The notes below the pieces were generated by a model that had not been told where the DNA came from, did not search any database, and was given only the letters and a program-made list of their open reading frames with translations. A stretch of 64,000 nucleotides of DNA. It comes from CAWJFP01 sp963842155 (lineage in GTDB: Bacteria; Pseudomonadota; Alphaproteobacteria; JACZXZ01). Shown here piece by piece: positions 18,408 through 28,158 of this stretch (positions within the stretch are counted from its first letter, which is position 1; each line of letters begins with the position of its first letter). A program made the position numbers and the translations under genes. The stretch spans positions 177,134 through 241,133 of the forward strand of contig CAWJFP010000038.1 in NCBI GenBank assembly GCA_963842155.1, in the 5' to 3' direction.

Positions 18408-18829
18408 TCAGCGCACGACCAGGACCGGCAGCGTCCCGAGATGGAGCATCTTGTGCGTCGTGCTGCCCATGACCAGGCCTTCGAGGTCGGTCAGGCCTCG
18501 TCGAGCCCATGACGATCACCGAGGCGCCGGAGTCGGCTGCGTCCTGCCAGGATCACCGATGCCACGCGCCCGGTGTGCGAGTCGTGCACGACGCCGGTGG
18601 CGTCGATACCGTCGGCCGTCAAGGCCTTGACGGCGTCGTCGACGAGTGCGTTGCCTCGTCGGTGTCCTCCTTTGGCACCGGGCCCGGCTTTGCCGATCGA
18701 CATCTCCCGAACGTGGACGACGCGGACCTTGCCGCCCGAGCACTTGGCGAGGTCCATTGCGGCTGAAAGCGCGTGCTGCGAGTGGTCGGAGTGGTCGATG
18801 GCAACGAGAATTGTTCGAACACGGACGTT
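18408..18829 (-). CDS. Universal stress protein (UspA family), frameshifted
   Basis: About 140 residues. The start is damaged but reads VRTILVAIDHSDHSQHALSA, then DLAKCSGGKVRVVHVREMSI, GRVASVIL and the C-terminal ATP-binding pattern VIVMGS…GLVMGSTTHKMLHLG…LPVLVV, ending at TGA 18410-18408. The G-x2-G-x9-G-S/T motif indicates an ATP-binding Usp. Frame breaks lie near 18550 and 18505. It sits about 50 bp upstream of the oxidoreductase on the same strand. The role is generic stress or energy sensing. Confidence 0.7.
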
Positions 18830-19294
18830 CCCCTTGATCTGTCAACCTGAGCTACCCGGCTGGGTACCGACAGGCTACGGCCGAACCGCTCACTGAGGCC
18901 AGTGGGTCGGTAGGTCGGCGGACTCGCATGGCCTGCCGGCTACCTTGACACGCGGTCTGGCGCGGTGTTGCCTGATGACCGATGCCCGCGCACCGAAGCC
19001 GGTCGAGCGCGTCGTGGACGCGGCCCGCGACGGTGACGGGCTGGCTCGGGCTTCTCGGCAGCAATTGCTGTGCCGGACGCTCGTACCGCCGATGGGACAG
19101 CGCCAAGGAGCGCGCGGCGTGCGATCTGGCTGATCCAGAGGAGCCGCTGCCGAGGCCAGAGCCCCGCACGGAGGTCAGCCGGTCTTGACGCTGCGGGCGG
19201 CACGGGTGCTCGAGCTGGTGATGACGAGCGAATCGGCGGTGGCTCGGCTGAGGCCGATGCGCCGGGCGGAGATGTTGTCGGTCGTGTCCGGTTC
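18830..19294. other. 465-bp gap before the diol dehydratase; no supported gene
   Basis: Between the Usp gene and the first in-frame ATG of the diol dehydratase I see no protein with family-like sequence. The last 100 bp (about 19187-19294) may hold a few extra N-terminal codons of the dehydratase in a shifted frame. The rest should contain the divergent promoters. A B12 riboswitch would be plausible here, but I do not recognise its conserved B12-box. Confidence 0.4.
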
Positions 19295-21506
19295 ATGGAC
19301 GCGCAACGGGTGAACCTGGATGGTTTCGCCCTCGAGGACGTCGACCTCGGGCTCATCGCGATGTCGTCTCCGTTCGACCCGGAGCCCAGCCTCGTCGTGC
19401 GCGACGGGCGAGTCGTTGAGCTGGACGGCAAAGCCGAGGAGGACTTCGACTCGATCGACGAGTTCATCGCGAGGCACGGCCTGGACCTCGGTGTCGCGTC
19501 CGAGGCGATGTCGATGGACGAGGTCGCCTTCGCCGGCGTGCTCGTCGACCCGCGAGTGAGCCGCGCGGAGGTCATCCGGCTTTCGGCAGGGACGACGCCG
19601 GCAAAGCTGGCCCGAGTGCTCGCACGGCTGCGGCCAGCCGAGCTCGTGATGGCGATGACCAAGCTGCGGGCGAGGCGCACGCCGAGCAACCAGGGCCATG
19701 TGACGAACCGCCTCGACGATCCGCTCCTGCTCGCCGCCGACGCCGCGACCGCGGCGTTGTTCGGGTTCCGGGAGATCGAGACTACGGTGCCGGTTCTGGC
19801 CGACGCGCCGAGCAACGCCGTCGCCTGCCTGATCGGCTCGGTCGTGGCGTCGACGGGGGTCCTGATCCAATGCTCGGTCGAAGAGGCGCTCGAGCTCGAG
19901 CTCGGGATGCGCGGCCTGACCTCATATGCGGAGACGATCTCGCTCTACGGCACCGAGCAGGTGTTCGTCGACGGCGACGACACGCCGTGGTCGAAGGCTT
20001 TTCTCACCTCTGCCTACGCCTCGAGAGGGATGAAGATGCGCGTGTCCTCCGGCTCGGGCGCCGAGGCACTCATGGCGGGAGCAGAACGCAAGTCCATGTT
20101 CTACCTCGAGGCCCGGTGCGTGTCGCTCGCCCGGGCGATCGGTGCGCAGGGCGTGCAGAACGGGGGCATCGACGCTGCCAGCGTCGCTGGGTCGGTTCCC
20201 CGTGGTGTGAAGGCCCTCATGGCGGAGAACGTGATGGTGATGATGCGCAATCTCGAGTCCTGCTCCGGAAACGACGCCTTGATGAGCGAGTCGGACATGC
20301 GCCGCACCTCGCGGACGCTCCCGATCGTGCTAGCCGGTTCCGACTACGTCTTCAGCGGGTTCGGGACGATCCAGCGATACGACAACATGTTCGGCCCGAG
20401 CAACTTCAACGCCGAGGACATGGACGACTTCCTCGTCATGCAGCGCGACTGGGGGATCGACGGCGGTTTGCGGACCGCCACGCCCGAGTCGATCGCTCTC
20501 ATGCGCCGCCGTGCGACCGAAGCCTGCCGCGCCGTGTACCGTCACCTCGGCCTCGCCGACTTCACCGACGCGCATCTCGAGCGGGCCGTGGACGCTGCAG
20601 GCTCCAAGGACCTCGGCGACACCGACACCCTCGCCGTGCTCTCGGCGGCCCAGGCGATCCGGGATTCGGCCATGACGGTGCTCGACATCGTTGCGGCGCT
20701 CGACGACACGGGCTTCGAGGACGAGGCGGAGCGAGCCCTCGCGATGGCCCGGGCGAGGGTCTCCGGCGACTATTTGCAGACGGCCGCCATATTCGACGAG
20801 GAGATGAAGGTGCTCTCGCTCGTCACCGACCCGAACGACTACGCCGGTCCGGGCACTGGTTATGAGCCTTCTCGTGCCCGCCAGGACGAGATCGACGCCA
20901 TTCGCCAGGCACGCGGCGTCGACGACCTCGCCGCGGAACAGGCCGGCTGGGCATCGCAGCTGCTCCGCCCCATCGGTCCGGCTCGGCCCGGCGAGGACCC
21001 ACGCGACGTCATCATCGGTGTCTCGCCGGCCGTCGGTCGCGACGTCTGGCGGACTTTGTCCGGCCTGCTCGTCACCGACGTGCTGGCGGAGCTGCTCGCC
21101 GGTCTGGAGGAGGAAGGCTGTGTCGGGAGGGTAGTCCGGGTGAACGACACGGTCGATCTCGGGCGCATCGGACTGAGCGTTGCCCGGCTCTCGGGCTCAG
21201 GGATCGGCATCGGGCTCCAGGGCAAGGGAACGGCGCTGATCCACCGGCGCGACCTGCCGCCGCTCGCGAACCTCGAGCTGTACTCGACCGCTCCCGTCGT
21301 GACGCCGGCGCTCTACCGCCTTCTCGGTGCCAACGCGCGCTCGTCATGCCAAGGGGACCACGCCAGACCCGGCGCGCAATCCCTACACGGACGAGGCGAT
21401 CGAGGCGCGCTACCACACCAAGGTGATCGCCCTCGTCGCCCTCGAGAGGCGTCGGGTGAGCGAGGGCTCGGCTCCGGAGGAGCTCTCGCCAGAGGGACTG
21501 CGGTGA
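19295..21506 (+). CDS. Adenosylcobalamin-dependent diol/glycerol dehydratase, fused large and medium subunits (PduCD-like)
   Basis: About 737 residues. The large-subunit part (residues 1-555) contains RVNLDGFALEDVDLGLIAMS, VDGDDTPWSKAFLTSAYASR, GSGAEALMAGAERKSMFYLE, GAQGVQNGGIDAASVAGSVP and LESCSGNDALMSESDMRRTS, all characteristic of PduC/GldA. The medium-subunit part (about 560-737) follows without a break: DPRDVIIGVSPAVGRDVWRT, LSVARLSGSGIGIGLQGKGT. The enzyme converts 1,2-diols (or glycerol) to aldehydes by a B12 radical. One frame break near 21345 moves the tail (DPARNPYTDEAIEARYHTKV) to the stop at 21504-21506. Fused C-D subunits are known in some actinobacteria. ATG 19295 is the first family-consistent start. 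Confidence 0.92.
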
Positions 21507-21890
21507 CGGCAGGCGACCACCCAGCCGAGCCCGAGCTCCGCGCCCTGTCCGGCCGGAGCGCGAGCGAGCTCACCCTCGCCGCGGTCCGGCGCGGCGAGCT
21601 CGGGCTGTCGGACCTCCGAATCCATCCCGCCACACTCGAGCACCAGGCGGAGGTCGCCGAGCGCCATGGGAACCCGCAATTGGCCGCGAACCTGCTCCGT
21701 GCCGCCGAGCTCACGCGACTCAGCGACGAGGAGGTGCTCGGCATCTACGAGAGCTTGCGACCTAGACCGCTCCACGCAGACCGGGCTCGTGGCGCTCGCG
21801 GACTCGCTTGAGGCGCGCGATCTGCCCCTTACGGCTGGGTTGGTGCGTGAGGCTGCCGCAGTCTACGGACGGCGCGGGCTGACGGGCTGA
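21503..21890 (+). CDS. pduE: Diol dehydratase small subunit (PduE-like), one frameshift
   Basis: GTG 21503 overlaps the previous stop (GTGA). The sequence SGRSASELTLAAVRRGELGL, SDLRIHPATLEHQAEVAERH, NPQLAANLLRAAELTRLSDE and VLGIYESLRP is a typical PduE start and core. After a break near 21765 the tail STQTGLVALADSLEARDLPL…REAAAVYGRRGL reads in another frame to TGA 21888-21890. Length about 128 residues. It completes the (alpha-beta fused)/gamma dehydratase. Confidence 0.88.
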
Positions 21891-21893
21891 GGC

Positions 21894-23638
21894 GTGACGG
21901 TCGTCGCCGGCATCGACGTCGGCAACGCCACCACCGAAGTCGTAGTGGCCCGCCATCTTCCCCGCGGGCTCGATGTGCTCGGGGCCGACTTCCTGCCGAC
22001 CCGTGGCCCGAAAGGTTCGATCGAGTCGTTGCGCGGCGCGGCCGCGCTTGTGCGCCGGCTCGAGCGGGCGCTCGGCACCGCTGTCGACGCCGGCGTCGTC
22101 GCACCGCTTCGGGCCGTCGAGACCTCCACGTTGTCACTACCCGAGCTTCCCCTCGCGACAGGCCGCCTCCGCATATTCTCGTTCGCAGCCGATACCCCCG
22201 GCGGCCGGGGCGCCTGCATTGGGCAACCGGTGCCCCTCGAGTCGCTCCGGATCGGCTCTGGCGCGGTGACGGGAGCCGGCCGGCGTGGCGGGCCGTTCGT
22301 CGTCCTTGTTCCGGCGGGCCTCGGGTTCCGGACCGCAGCCGAACGGATCCGGACGCTCCGGGGCGAAGGCTGGCCGATCGGCGCGGTTGTGGTGCCAGGC
22401 GACGAGGCCGTGCTCTTGTCGAACCGAATCGGTCCCGACATCCCTGTCGTGGACCTCGTGGACACCGAAAGACTGGCTGAGAGCCGCCTCGTCGGCGTCG
22501 AGGTGCGCGATCCGGGCCAACCCCTCAGAGTGCTCTCCGACCCGGTCGCACTGGGCGCCGGATTCAGGCTCACCGGCCGCGAGCTCGCGGACGCGACAGC
22601 GGTGTGCAGGCTGTTGCTCGACAGCTCGAGTGCCGTCGTCGCTCTCGGTGAGGTGGCGGCGAGTCCGCCCGCGGGCGGCGAGGGCTGGCTCGAGGTTGAC
22701 GGGGAACGAGGCCCGTTTCGTGAGGTCGCGGGTGAGCTTGCCGACCTGTCCGCCTGGAGCCGTGACGGCCTTCGCGGCACCGGGGGCGACCGAAAGCTCC
22801 GTCATCGACGACTTGTGGGCGGTGGATCTGGGGGCCGTCGCCGACCACGCCGGTCAACGGAAGGGAAGCCTTGCGTCGCGCACCTTCGTGGTCGCTGTGC
22901 TCGGACGGGGACGGGCCAATGAGTCGCCCGCCGCGCCCATGTCCGAGCTCCTGCAGGTGAAGGTCCTGTGCGCCCCGAGCGAGTCCGCAGCGGCCCGCGC
23001 GGGCGCGCTCGACCTCGCCCGGCGCGCTCGGCCATGCGCTCGTCATCGATATCGGTGCCGGCACTATCGACCTGATCTCGCCCGAGAGAGAGGTAGTGGC
23101 CGCAGGCGCCGGCGAGATGTTGACCATGGCAGTCGCGGTAACCCTCGGTGTGCCGCTTGCGGCCGCGGACTGGGTCAAGCGGGGACCGAGCGTGCGCGTG
23201 GAAGCGGGGCGGCGATACGAGGCGGAGGACGGCACCCGTGGCTTCCTCGAACGGGCCGCGGCGCCAGCTGCAACGGGCACTCTGGCCGTCATGGGCCCAG
23301 CAGGGCTCATGAGCTTCGACCGGAGACACTCGCCGGCCGAGTGGCGGACCCTCCGCCTCAGGCTCAAGGAGGCAGTGATCGCCACGAACCTCACGCGGGC
23401 TCTCCCGGCTCTAGGCGACAGCCGGCACAAGCCTCGCCAGGTCCTGATCGTCGGCGGTCCCGCCGGCGACGACGAGCTGGTTGGTGTGCTGGCTCGATCG
23501 CTTCCCACCGACGTCGCCATCGGTCGAGGCGCGGTCGGAGGCTCCCTCGGCGCGGTCGGCGGCCCGAGTGTCGTGCTCGGCCACCGCTACGCGGCCGCGC
23601 TCGGACTCGCGATGAGCCGCGAAGCCTCCTGCGGCTGA
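21894..23638 (+). CDS. Diol dehydratase reactivase large subunit (DdrA/PduG-like), frameshifted
   Basis: GTG 21894 starts VVAGIDVGNATTEVVVAR, the phosphate-1 loop of the Hsp70/actin-like ATPase fold. VLVPAGLGFRTAAERIRTLR and PIGAVVVPGDEAVLLSNRIG follow, then VIDDLWAVDLGAVADHAG, the second ATPase loop ALVIDIGAGTIDLI, GAGEMLTMAVAVTLGVPLAA, and a C-terminus ending VVLGHRYAAALGLAMS. Length rejoined is about 580 residues. Breaks are near 22755 and 23020. The protein exchanges damaged cobalamin from inactivated diol dehydratase using ATP. A separate small reactivase subunit (DdrB/PduH) is not seen next to it. Confidence 0.9.
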
Positions 23639-23729
23639 ATGAGAGAGAGGATTGCGCGCGTGAGCGACGACGGCGCGAAAGCGTCCGGGCCGTATTGCTC
23701 TCGGGTACGCGGGGAGGGAGAATCCACCC

Positions 23730-25244
23730 ATGACAAGCACCGCTGGTTCTGCTCTTCCCCTCGTGACGCACTGGATCGGGGGGAAGTCCCACGACGGTCC
23801 CGCCGATCGGGTCGGCGACGTGTACGACCCCTCCACCGGCAGGCTCACCAAACAGGTCGCCTTCGCGTCCTCATCTGAGGTCGACGAGGCGGTGGCGGCG
23901 GCCTCGAGCGCCTTTGCCACCTGGCGGCACTCGTCGCTCTCCCAGCGGTCGAAGCTGCTGTTTGCCTTCAGGGAGCTCGCAACCGAACGGGCATCGGAGC
24001 TGGCAGGGATCATCACCTCCGAGCACGGCAAGGTGCTCACCGATGCCCTCGGGGAAGTCAATCGCGGCCTCGAGGTGATCGAGTTCGCCTGTGGCATCCC
24101 GCAGTTGCTCAAGGGAAGCTACTCCGAGGACGTGTCGACGAACGTCGACGTGTATTCGATCCGTCAGCCGCTCGGCCCGGTCGCCATCATTAGCCCCTTC
24201 AACTTCCCCGCAATGGTGCCGGCGTGGTTCTTCCCGATAGCGATCGCATGTGGCAACACCGTCGTGCTGAAGCCGAGCGAGAAGGACCCGTCAGCCTCGA
24301 TCTGGCTGGCCGAACGGTGGGCGGACGTCGGTTTGCCTCCCGGCGTATTCAACGTCGTGCAAGGCGACAAGGTGGCGGTCGACCGCCTGCTGGAGCACCC
24401 GGACGTGAAATCCGTCTCCTTCGTGGGCTCGACGCCCGTGGCCCGATACGTGTACGAGAACGGGACCCGCCACGGCAAGCGCGTACAGGCGCTCGGGGGT
24501 GCCAAGAACCACATGGTCGTGCTTCCGGACGCCGATCTGGACCTTGCCGCGGACTCGGCTGTGAATGCGGGGTTTGGGTCTGCCGGCGAGCGCTGCATGG
24601 CGATCTCCGCCCTCGTCGCGGTGGAGCCAGTCGCCGACCGGCTCATCTCGAAGATCTCCGAGAGGATGTCGAGCCTCAAGGTTGGCGACGGGCGGCGGGG
24701 CACCGACATGGGCCCACTGGTCACCAGGGCGCACCGTGACAAGGTGGCCGCGTACCTCGACGCGGGTGTGGAGGAAGGCGCAGAGCTCGTCGTCGACGGC
24801 AGGGACACGACGCCCGATGGCGACGCCGACGGTTTCTGGCTGGGGCCGACCCTGTTCGACAAGGTGACTCCCTCGATGTCGCTCTACACCGACGAGATCT
24901 TCGGCCCGGTGCTCTCGGTGTTGCGCGTCCCGACGTATGACGCCGCCCTCGAGCTCGTGAATCGCAACCCCTACGGGAACGGCACCGCAATCTTCACCAA
25001 CGACGGGGGAGCTGCCCGTCGCTTCCAGAACGAGGTCGAGGTCGGCATGGTCGGCGTCAACGTGCCGATCCCTGTTCCGGTCTCCTACTACTCGTTCGGA
25101 GGCTGGAAGAACTCGCTTTTCGGCGACAGCCATGCGCACGGCACCGAGGGCGTCCACTTCTTCACCCGCGGCAAGGTCGTGACGAGCCGCTGGCTGGACC
25201 CGAGCCACGGCGGCATCAACCTCGGTTTCCCGCAGAACACCTAA
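23730..25244 (+). CDS. mmsA: Methylmalonate-semialdehyde dehydrogenase (CoA-acylating)
   Basis: Intact, 504 residues, aldehyde dehydrogenase superfamily. HWIGGKSHDGPADRVGDVYD at the N-terminus, QPLGPVAIISPFNFPAMVPA, VVLKPSEKDPSASIWLAERW, FVGSTPVARYVYENGTRHGK, QALGGAKNHMVVLPDADLDL and the catalytic Cys in SAGERCMAIS match MmsA/IolA. These enzymes form acetyl- or propionyl-CoA from malonate or methylmalonate semialdehyde with NAD+ and CoA. It follows the dehydratase and reactivase by about 90 bp on the same strand, so it probably removes the aldehyde product. A related CoA-acylating aldehyde substrate cannot be excluded. Confidence 0.93.
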   Translation: MTSTAGSALPLVTHWIGGKSHDGPADRVGDVYDPSTGRLTKQVAFASSSEVDEAVAAASSAFATWRHSSLSQRSKLLFAFRELATERASELAGIITSEHGKVLTDALGEVNRGLEVIEFACGIPQLLKGSYSEDVSTNVDVYSIRQPLGPVAIISPFNFPAMVPAWFFPIAIACGNTVVLKPSEKDPSASIWLAERWADVGLPPGVFNVVQGDKVAVDRLLEHPDVKSVSFVGSTPVARYVYENGTRHGKRVQALGGAKNHMVVLPDADLDLAADSAVNAGFGSAGERCMAISALVAVEPVADRLISKISERMSSLKVGDGRRGTDMGPLVTRAHRDKVAAYLDAGVEEGAELVVDGRDTTPDGDADGFWLGPTLFDKVTPSMSLYTDEIFGPVLSVLRVPTYDAALELVNRNPYGNGTAIFTNDGGAARRFQNEVEVGMVGVNVPIPVPVSYYSFGGWKNSLFGDSHAHGTEGVHFFTRGKVVTSRWLDPSHGGINLGFPQNT

Positions 25245-25315
25245 GAGCCGGCGGCGCGGGCGGGTCCGGCGCCGGCCTTGGACAAGGACGGCGCAATGCG
25301 CTCGAGTCGCGTCTG

Positions 25316-25333
25316 ACCGGCCGGTCGGCCGGT
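25316..25333. terminator. GC-rich hairpin between mmsA and the convergent tRNA-Leu
   Basis: ACCGGCC-GGTC-GGCCGGT, a perfect 7-bp stem with a 4-base loop, lies between the mmsA stop (25244) and the 3' end of tRNA-Leu (25338). It could end transcription from both sides. No T-run follows, so this is a weak call. Confidence 0.35.
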
Positions 25334-25337
25334 CCGG

Positions 25338-25421
25338 TGGGCGAGGGGGGAGTTGAACCCCCACGTCCTTGCGGACACAGGAACCTGAATCCTGCGCGTC
25401 TGCCTATTCCGCCACTCGCCC
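25338..25421 (-). tRNA. tRNA-Leu (anticodon CAG)
   Basis: The acceptor stem GGGCGAG pairs with CTCGCCC, followed by a discriminator A (CCA not encoded). The class II features are a D-arm with TGGCGGAATAGGCAGACG, anticodon stem-loop CAGGA-TTCAGGT-TCCTG giving anticodon CAG, a long variable arm (GTGTCCGCAAGGACGTG) and the T-arm GGGGGTTCAACTCCCCC. Length is 84 nt. Confidence 0.95.
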
Positions 25422-25536
25422 GGTGCCGCGACGATAGCCGCCGCCGAACACGTTCGACCGGGCGATTCAGTCCTCAGGCCGAGGCTGTCATCTCGCGCCA
25501 TCAGCCCAGTTCACCCGCCCAGTAGTCTCTTTGTGC

Positions 25537-26191
25537 ATGGGACTGCAGCAGTTCGAGCGCCGCCTCGAGCGTCTCGTCGAGGGCGCGTTCGCGAAGGCGT
25601 TCCGGGGCCAGCTCCAGCCCGTCGAGCTCGGCCGCCGGCTGACGCGCGAGATGGACCTCCGCCGCGCAGTCGGCATCCACGGCTTCATCGTGCCCAACCA
25701 GTTCAATATCTTCCTCTCGCGCTGCGGACTTCGACCGGTTCGAAGCCTTCGGTGACTCGCTGGCCCGCGAGCTGGTTGCGGCAGTACGGGAACATGCCGG
25801 CCGCGAGGGCTATCAGTTCGTCGGCCCGGTTCAGGTGGATCTGCATCTCGACCCTGAGCTGTCGGTCAGCACCTTCGCGATCGAGAGCGAGCTGCGCGAG
25901 GGCGACGACCGCCCGAGCGACTGGCTCGTGTTCCCCGACGGACGCCGCGTCGGCATCGGCGCTCAGGTCGTCACCATCGGGCGTCTGCCCGAGTGCGCCA
26001 TCGTCCTCGAGGACCCAAACGTCTCCCGCCGCCATGCCCAGGTGCGGCGAGAAGGCGACGCGGTCTTCGTCGTGGACCTCGGCTCGACCAACGGAACCCG
26101 GGTCAACGGCGTGCCGGTGCGCGAGCATCGCCTTGTGCCGGGTGACGTGATCTCGGTGGGCACGACGGCTCTGAGGTTCGAGCCCTCCTAG
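25537..26191 (+). CDS. fhaA: FhaA-like protein: DUF3662 plus FHA domain, one frameshift
   Basis: ATG 25537. The N-terminal region GLQQFERRLERLVEGAFAKA and LQPVELGRRLTREMD is the DUF3662 domain found only in actinobacterial FhaA. After a break near 25728 the same domain continues (DFDRFEAFGDSLARELVAAV). The C-terminal FHA domain holds the phosphothreonine-binding pattern IGRLPECAIVLEDPNVSRRH and DLGSTNGTRVNG. About 218 residues. FhaA binds phosphorylated partners of PknB and controls peptidoglycan synthesis at septa and poles. It heads the fhaA-fhaB-pstP-pbpA-pknB operon. Confidence 0.9.
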
Positions 26192-26205
26192 CCGATCGCG
26201 ACTTC

Positions 26206-26661
26206 ATGCCCCACTCTCTCCTGCAGATCCTCCGGTACTCCCTGCTCGCGGCGATCTGGCTGTTCTTCGTCTACGCGGCGCGTATGGTCTGGGTCGAGGT
26301 GCGGCGCTCGCGCGCCGAGCAGCCGGCCAAGGCGGCGCTCGCGGCTCCGGTCGCCGCCGACAAGGCGCTCGCGCTGCGCTTGCGCGTCGTCGACCCGCCT
26401 CAGCGGCGCGGGCGGGTCTTCGAGCTGGGCGACGAGGTCACGGTCGGACGTTCGCCCGGCTGTGCCGTGCCTCTCGACGACGACACGTTCGCCTCCTCGA
26501 TCCACGCCCGCGTCTTCAGGCGCAGCGGCGAGCTCTGGCTCGAGGACCTCGGCTCCACGAACGGCACCTGGGTGAACGACGAGCGTCTGAACGTGCCCGT
26601 CCGGCTCCGCCGCGGAGACCGGGTCAAGATCGGGAGCACAGTCCTCGAGGTCGCCCGATGA
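26206..26661 (+). CDS. fhaB: FhaB/FipA-like membrane-anchored FHA protein
   Basis: Intact, 151 residues. A single N-terminal membrane helix (LLAAIWLFFVYAARMVWVEV) is followed by a linker and an FHA domain (VTVGRSPGCAVPLDDDTFAS, SIHARVF, DLGSTNGTWVND). It lies 14 bp after fhaA, and its stop overlaps the pstP start (ATGA). It is a likely substrate or reader of the PknB/PstP phosphorylation pair in division and wall synthesis. Confidence 0.92.
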   Translation: MPHSLLQILRYSLLAAIWLFFVYAARMVWVEVRRSRAEQPAKAALAAPVAADKALALRLRVVDPPQRRGRVFELGDEVTVGRSPGCAVPLDDDTFASSIHARVFRRSGELWLEDLGSTNGTWVNDERLNVPVRLRRGDRVKIGSTVLEVAR

Positions 26662-28148
26662 GCCGTCTCAGGACCGCGGCGGCGACCGACACGGGTTACC
26701 TCAGGGTCACCAATCAGGACCTTGCACTCGCGAGCGACGATCTGGCGGCCGTCGCCGACGGCATGGGTGGGCACCTCGGCGGCGAGGTCGCGGCCCGCAT
26801 CGCGGTCCAGCGGCTGTTCGAGGCCTACCGCCGGGACCGCACGACGCAGGGTCTGGTCGCGGCTGTTCGTGAGGCCAATGACACCGTGTATCGCCGCGGC
26901 AGGTCCGATCGCAATCTTCGCGGGATGGGCACGACCCTCACCGCGGCTGGGGTCGTCGGCGGGGACGAGGACGGGCAACTACGCCTGGCGCTCGTCAACG
27001 TCGGCGATTCACGGGCCTATCTGGTCGACTGGCAGGAGCGGAGGGTTCACCAGCTGACCGAGGACCACAGCGTGGTCGAGGAGATGGTCCGCAACGGCGA
27101 GCTGACCCCCGACGAAGCCGCCGTCCATCCTCACCGCCACATCCTCACACGGGCGCTCGGGATCGAGCCCTCGATCGAGCCTGACTGCTGGGAGCTCGAC
27201 CTCGAGCGCGGGAGCCGGCTTCTGCTTTGCAGCGACGGGCTCACCAACGAGCTCGGCGAGGACGAGATCGCCGAGGTGCTGCTCGATGAGGCCGACACCG
27301 AGGTGGCCGCGAACGAGCTCGTGCGCAGGGCTCTGCGACGCGGCGGGACCGACAACGTGACCGTCGTCGTCCTCGACGTCGTCGCCGGGCAGGCATCGAC
27401 TGACGGTGAGGATGTCGTCGTCGTTCCTACCGTCGTACCGGGCGCGCCGATGACGGTGTCCGGCACCGAGACGTCGGAGATCACCGAGGCGATCTCGGTC
27501 ACACCCTCGGCGGGCGTGAGTGCGGAACCGCCGGCGGGCGTGAGTGCCGAGCCCTCCGCACCCGCCGACGCCCAGGGAGCGGCTCATGGCCGTCCGATCG
27601 TGCTCGTGCCGAGGGCAAAGCGAGGCAGGGGGCATCGTGACCGTATCGTCACGGTCCGGGTGGTCTTGTTCGTTCTCGTCTTCGCAGCGGTCCTCGGTGG
27701 CACCGCGGGCGTCGTGGTCTGGTACAACAAGGCGTCGTTCTTCGTCGGGCTCGATCAGGGTCACGTGACCATCTTCCAGGGTCGGCCCGGAGGCCTACTG
27801 TGGTTCAAGCCCTCGGTCGTGGAGCGGACGGATCTCACGCCTGCCGAGCTGCTCGCTTCGGACCTCGTATACCTTCAACACGGCATGGAGGAAGGCTCTT
27901 ACCGCGCAGCCCGTGAACTCGTTCACGGGCTGTCGCTCGAGCGCGCCAAACTGAAGCCGAGCGAGCCGATCTTGACGACCACGACGACCGCGACAACGAC
28001 CACACTCGCCGACGCGGCCCGGTCCGCGACCACCACGACCACGACCACACTCGCCGACGCGGCCCGGTCCGCGACCACCTCGACCACCTCGACCACCTCG
28101 ACCACCTCGACCACCGCGACCACGGCGCCGAAGAAGTCGAAGAAGTGA
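26658..28148 (+). CDS. pstP: PP2C-family Ser/Thr protein phosphatase PstP
   Basis: Intact, 496 residues. The PP2C domain (residues 1-245) shows TDTGYLRVTNQDLALASDDL, ADGMGGHLGGEVAA, NVGDSRAYLV, LCSDGLTNELGEDEIAEVL and GGTDNVTVVVLDV, including the metal-binding Asp residues. A linker with short repeats (SAGVSAEPPAGVSAEPSAP) precedes one membrane helix at about 331-355 (VRVVLFVLVFAAVLGGTAGV). A roughly 140-residue outer part ends in Thr-rich, internally repeated sequence and a Lys tail. It reverses phosphorylation by PknB (31768 end). Unusually, the next gene is pbpA, with no rodA between. Confidence 0.94.
   Translation: MSRLRTAAATDTGYLRVTNQDLALASDDLAAVADGMGGHLGGEVAARIAVQRLFEAYRRDRTTQGLVAAVREANDTVYRRGRSDRNLRGMGTTLTAAGVVGGDEDGQLRLALVNVGDSRAYLVDWQERRVHQLTEDHSVVEEMVRNGELTPDEAAVHPHRHILTRALGIEPSIEPDCWELDLERGSRLLLCSDGLTNELGEDEIAEVLLDEADTEVAANELVRRALRRGGTDNVTVVVLDVVAGQASTDGEDVVVVPTVVPGAPMTVSGTETSEITEAISVTPSAGVSAEPPAGVSAEPSAPADAQGAAHGRPIVLVPRAKRGRGHRDRIVTVRVVLFVLVFAAVLGGTAGVVVWYNKASFFVGLDQGHVTIFQGRPGGLLWFKPSVVERTDLTPAELLASDLVYLQHGMEEGSYRAARELVHGLSLERAKLKPSEPILTTTTTATTTTLADAARSATTTTTTTLADAARSATTSTTSTTSTTSTTATTAPKKSKK
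27999..28123 (+). repeat. Tandem repeats coding the Thr-rich end of PstP
   Basis: Two identical 36-bp copies (27999-28034 and 28044-28079; peptide TTLADAARSATT) are separated by 9 bp. A run of about five 9-bp ACCACCTCG-type units (peptide STT) follows. All are in frame, so expansion or contraction would only change tail length. The Gly/Arg-rich antisense ORFs here are by-products of this repeat. Confidence 0.85.
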
Positions 28149-28158
28149 GGAGAGACCG

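Noticed and set aside
18830..19294. Cobalamin riboswitch ahead of the diol dehydratase
   Set aside because: The position is tempting, but I could not find a convincing B12-box or the expected stems; a covariance search would decide.
27999..28123. Possible CRISPR-like array
   Set aside because: Units are in frame, unequal (36 and 9 bp) and lack unique spacers of constant size.
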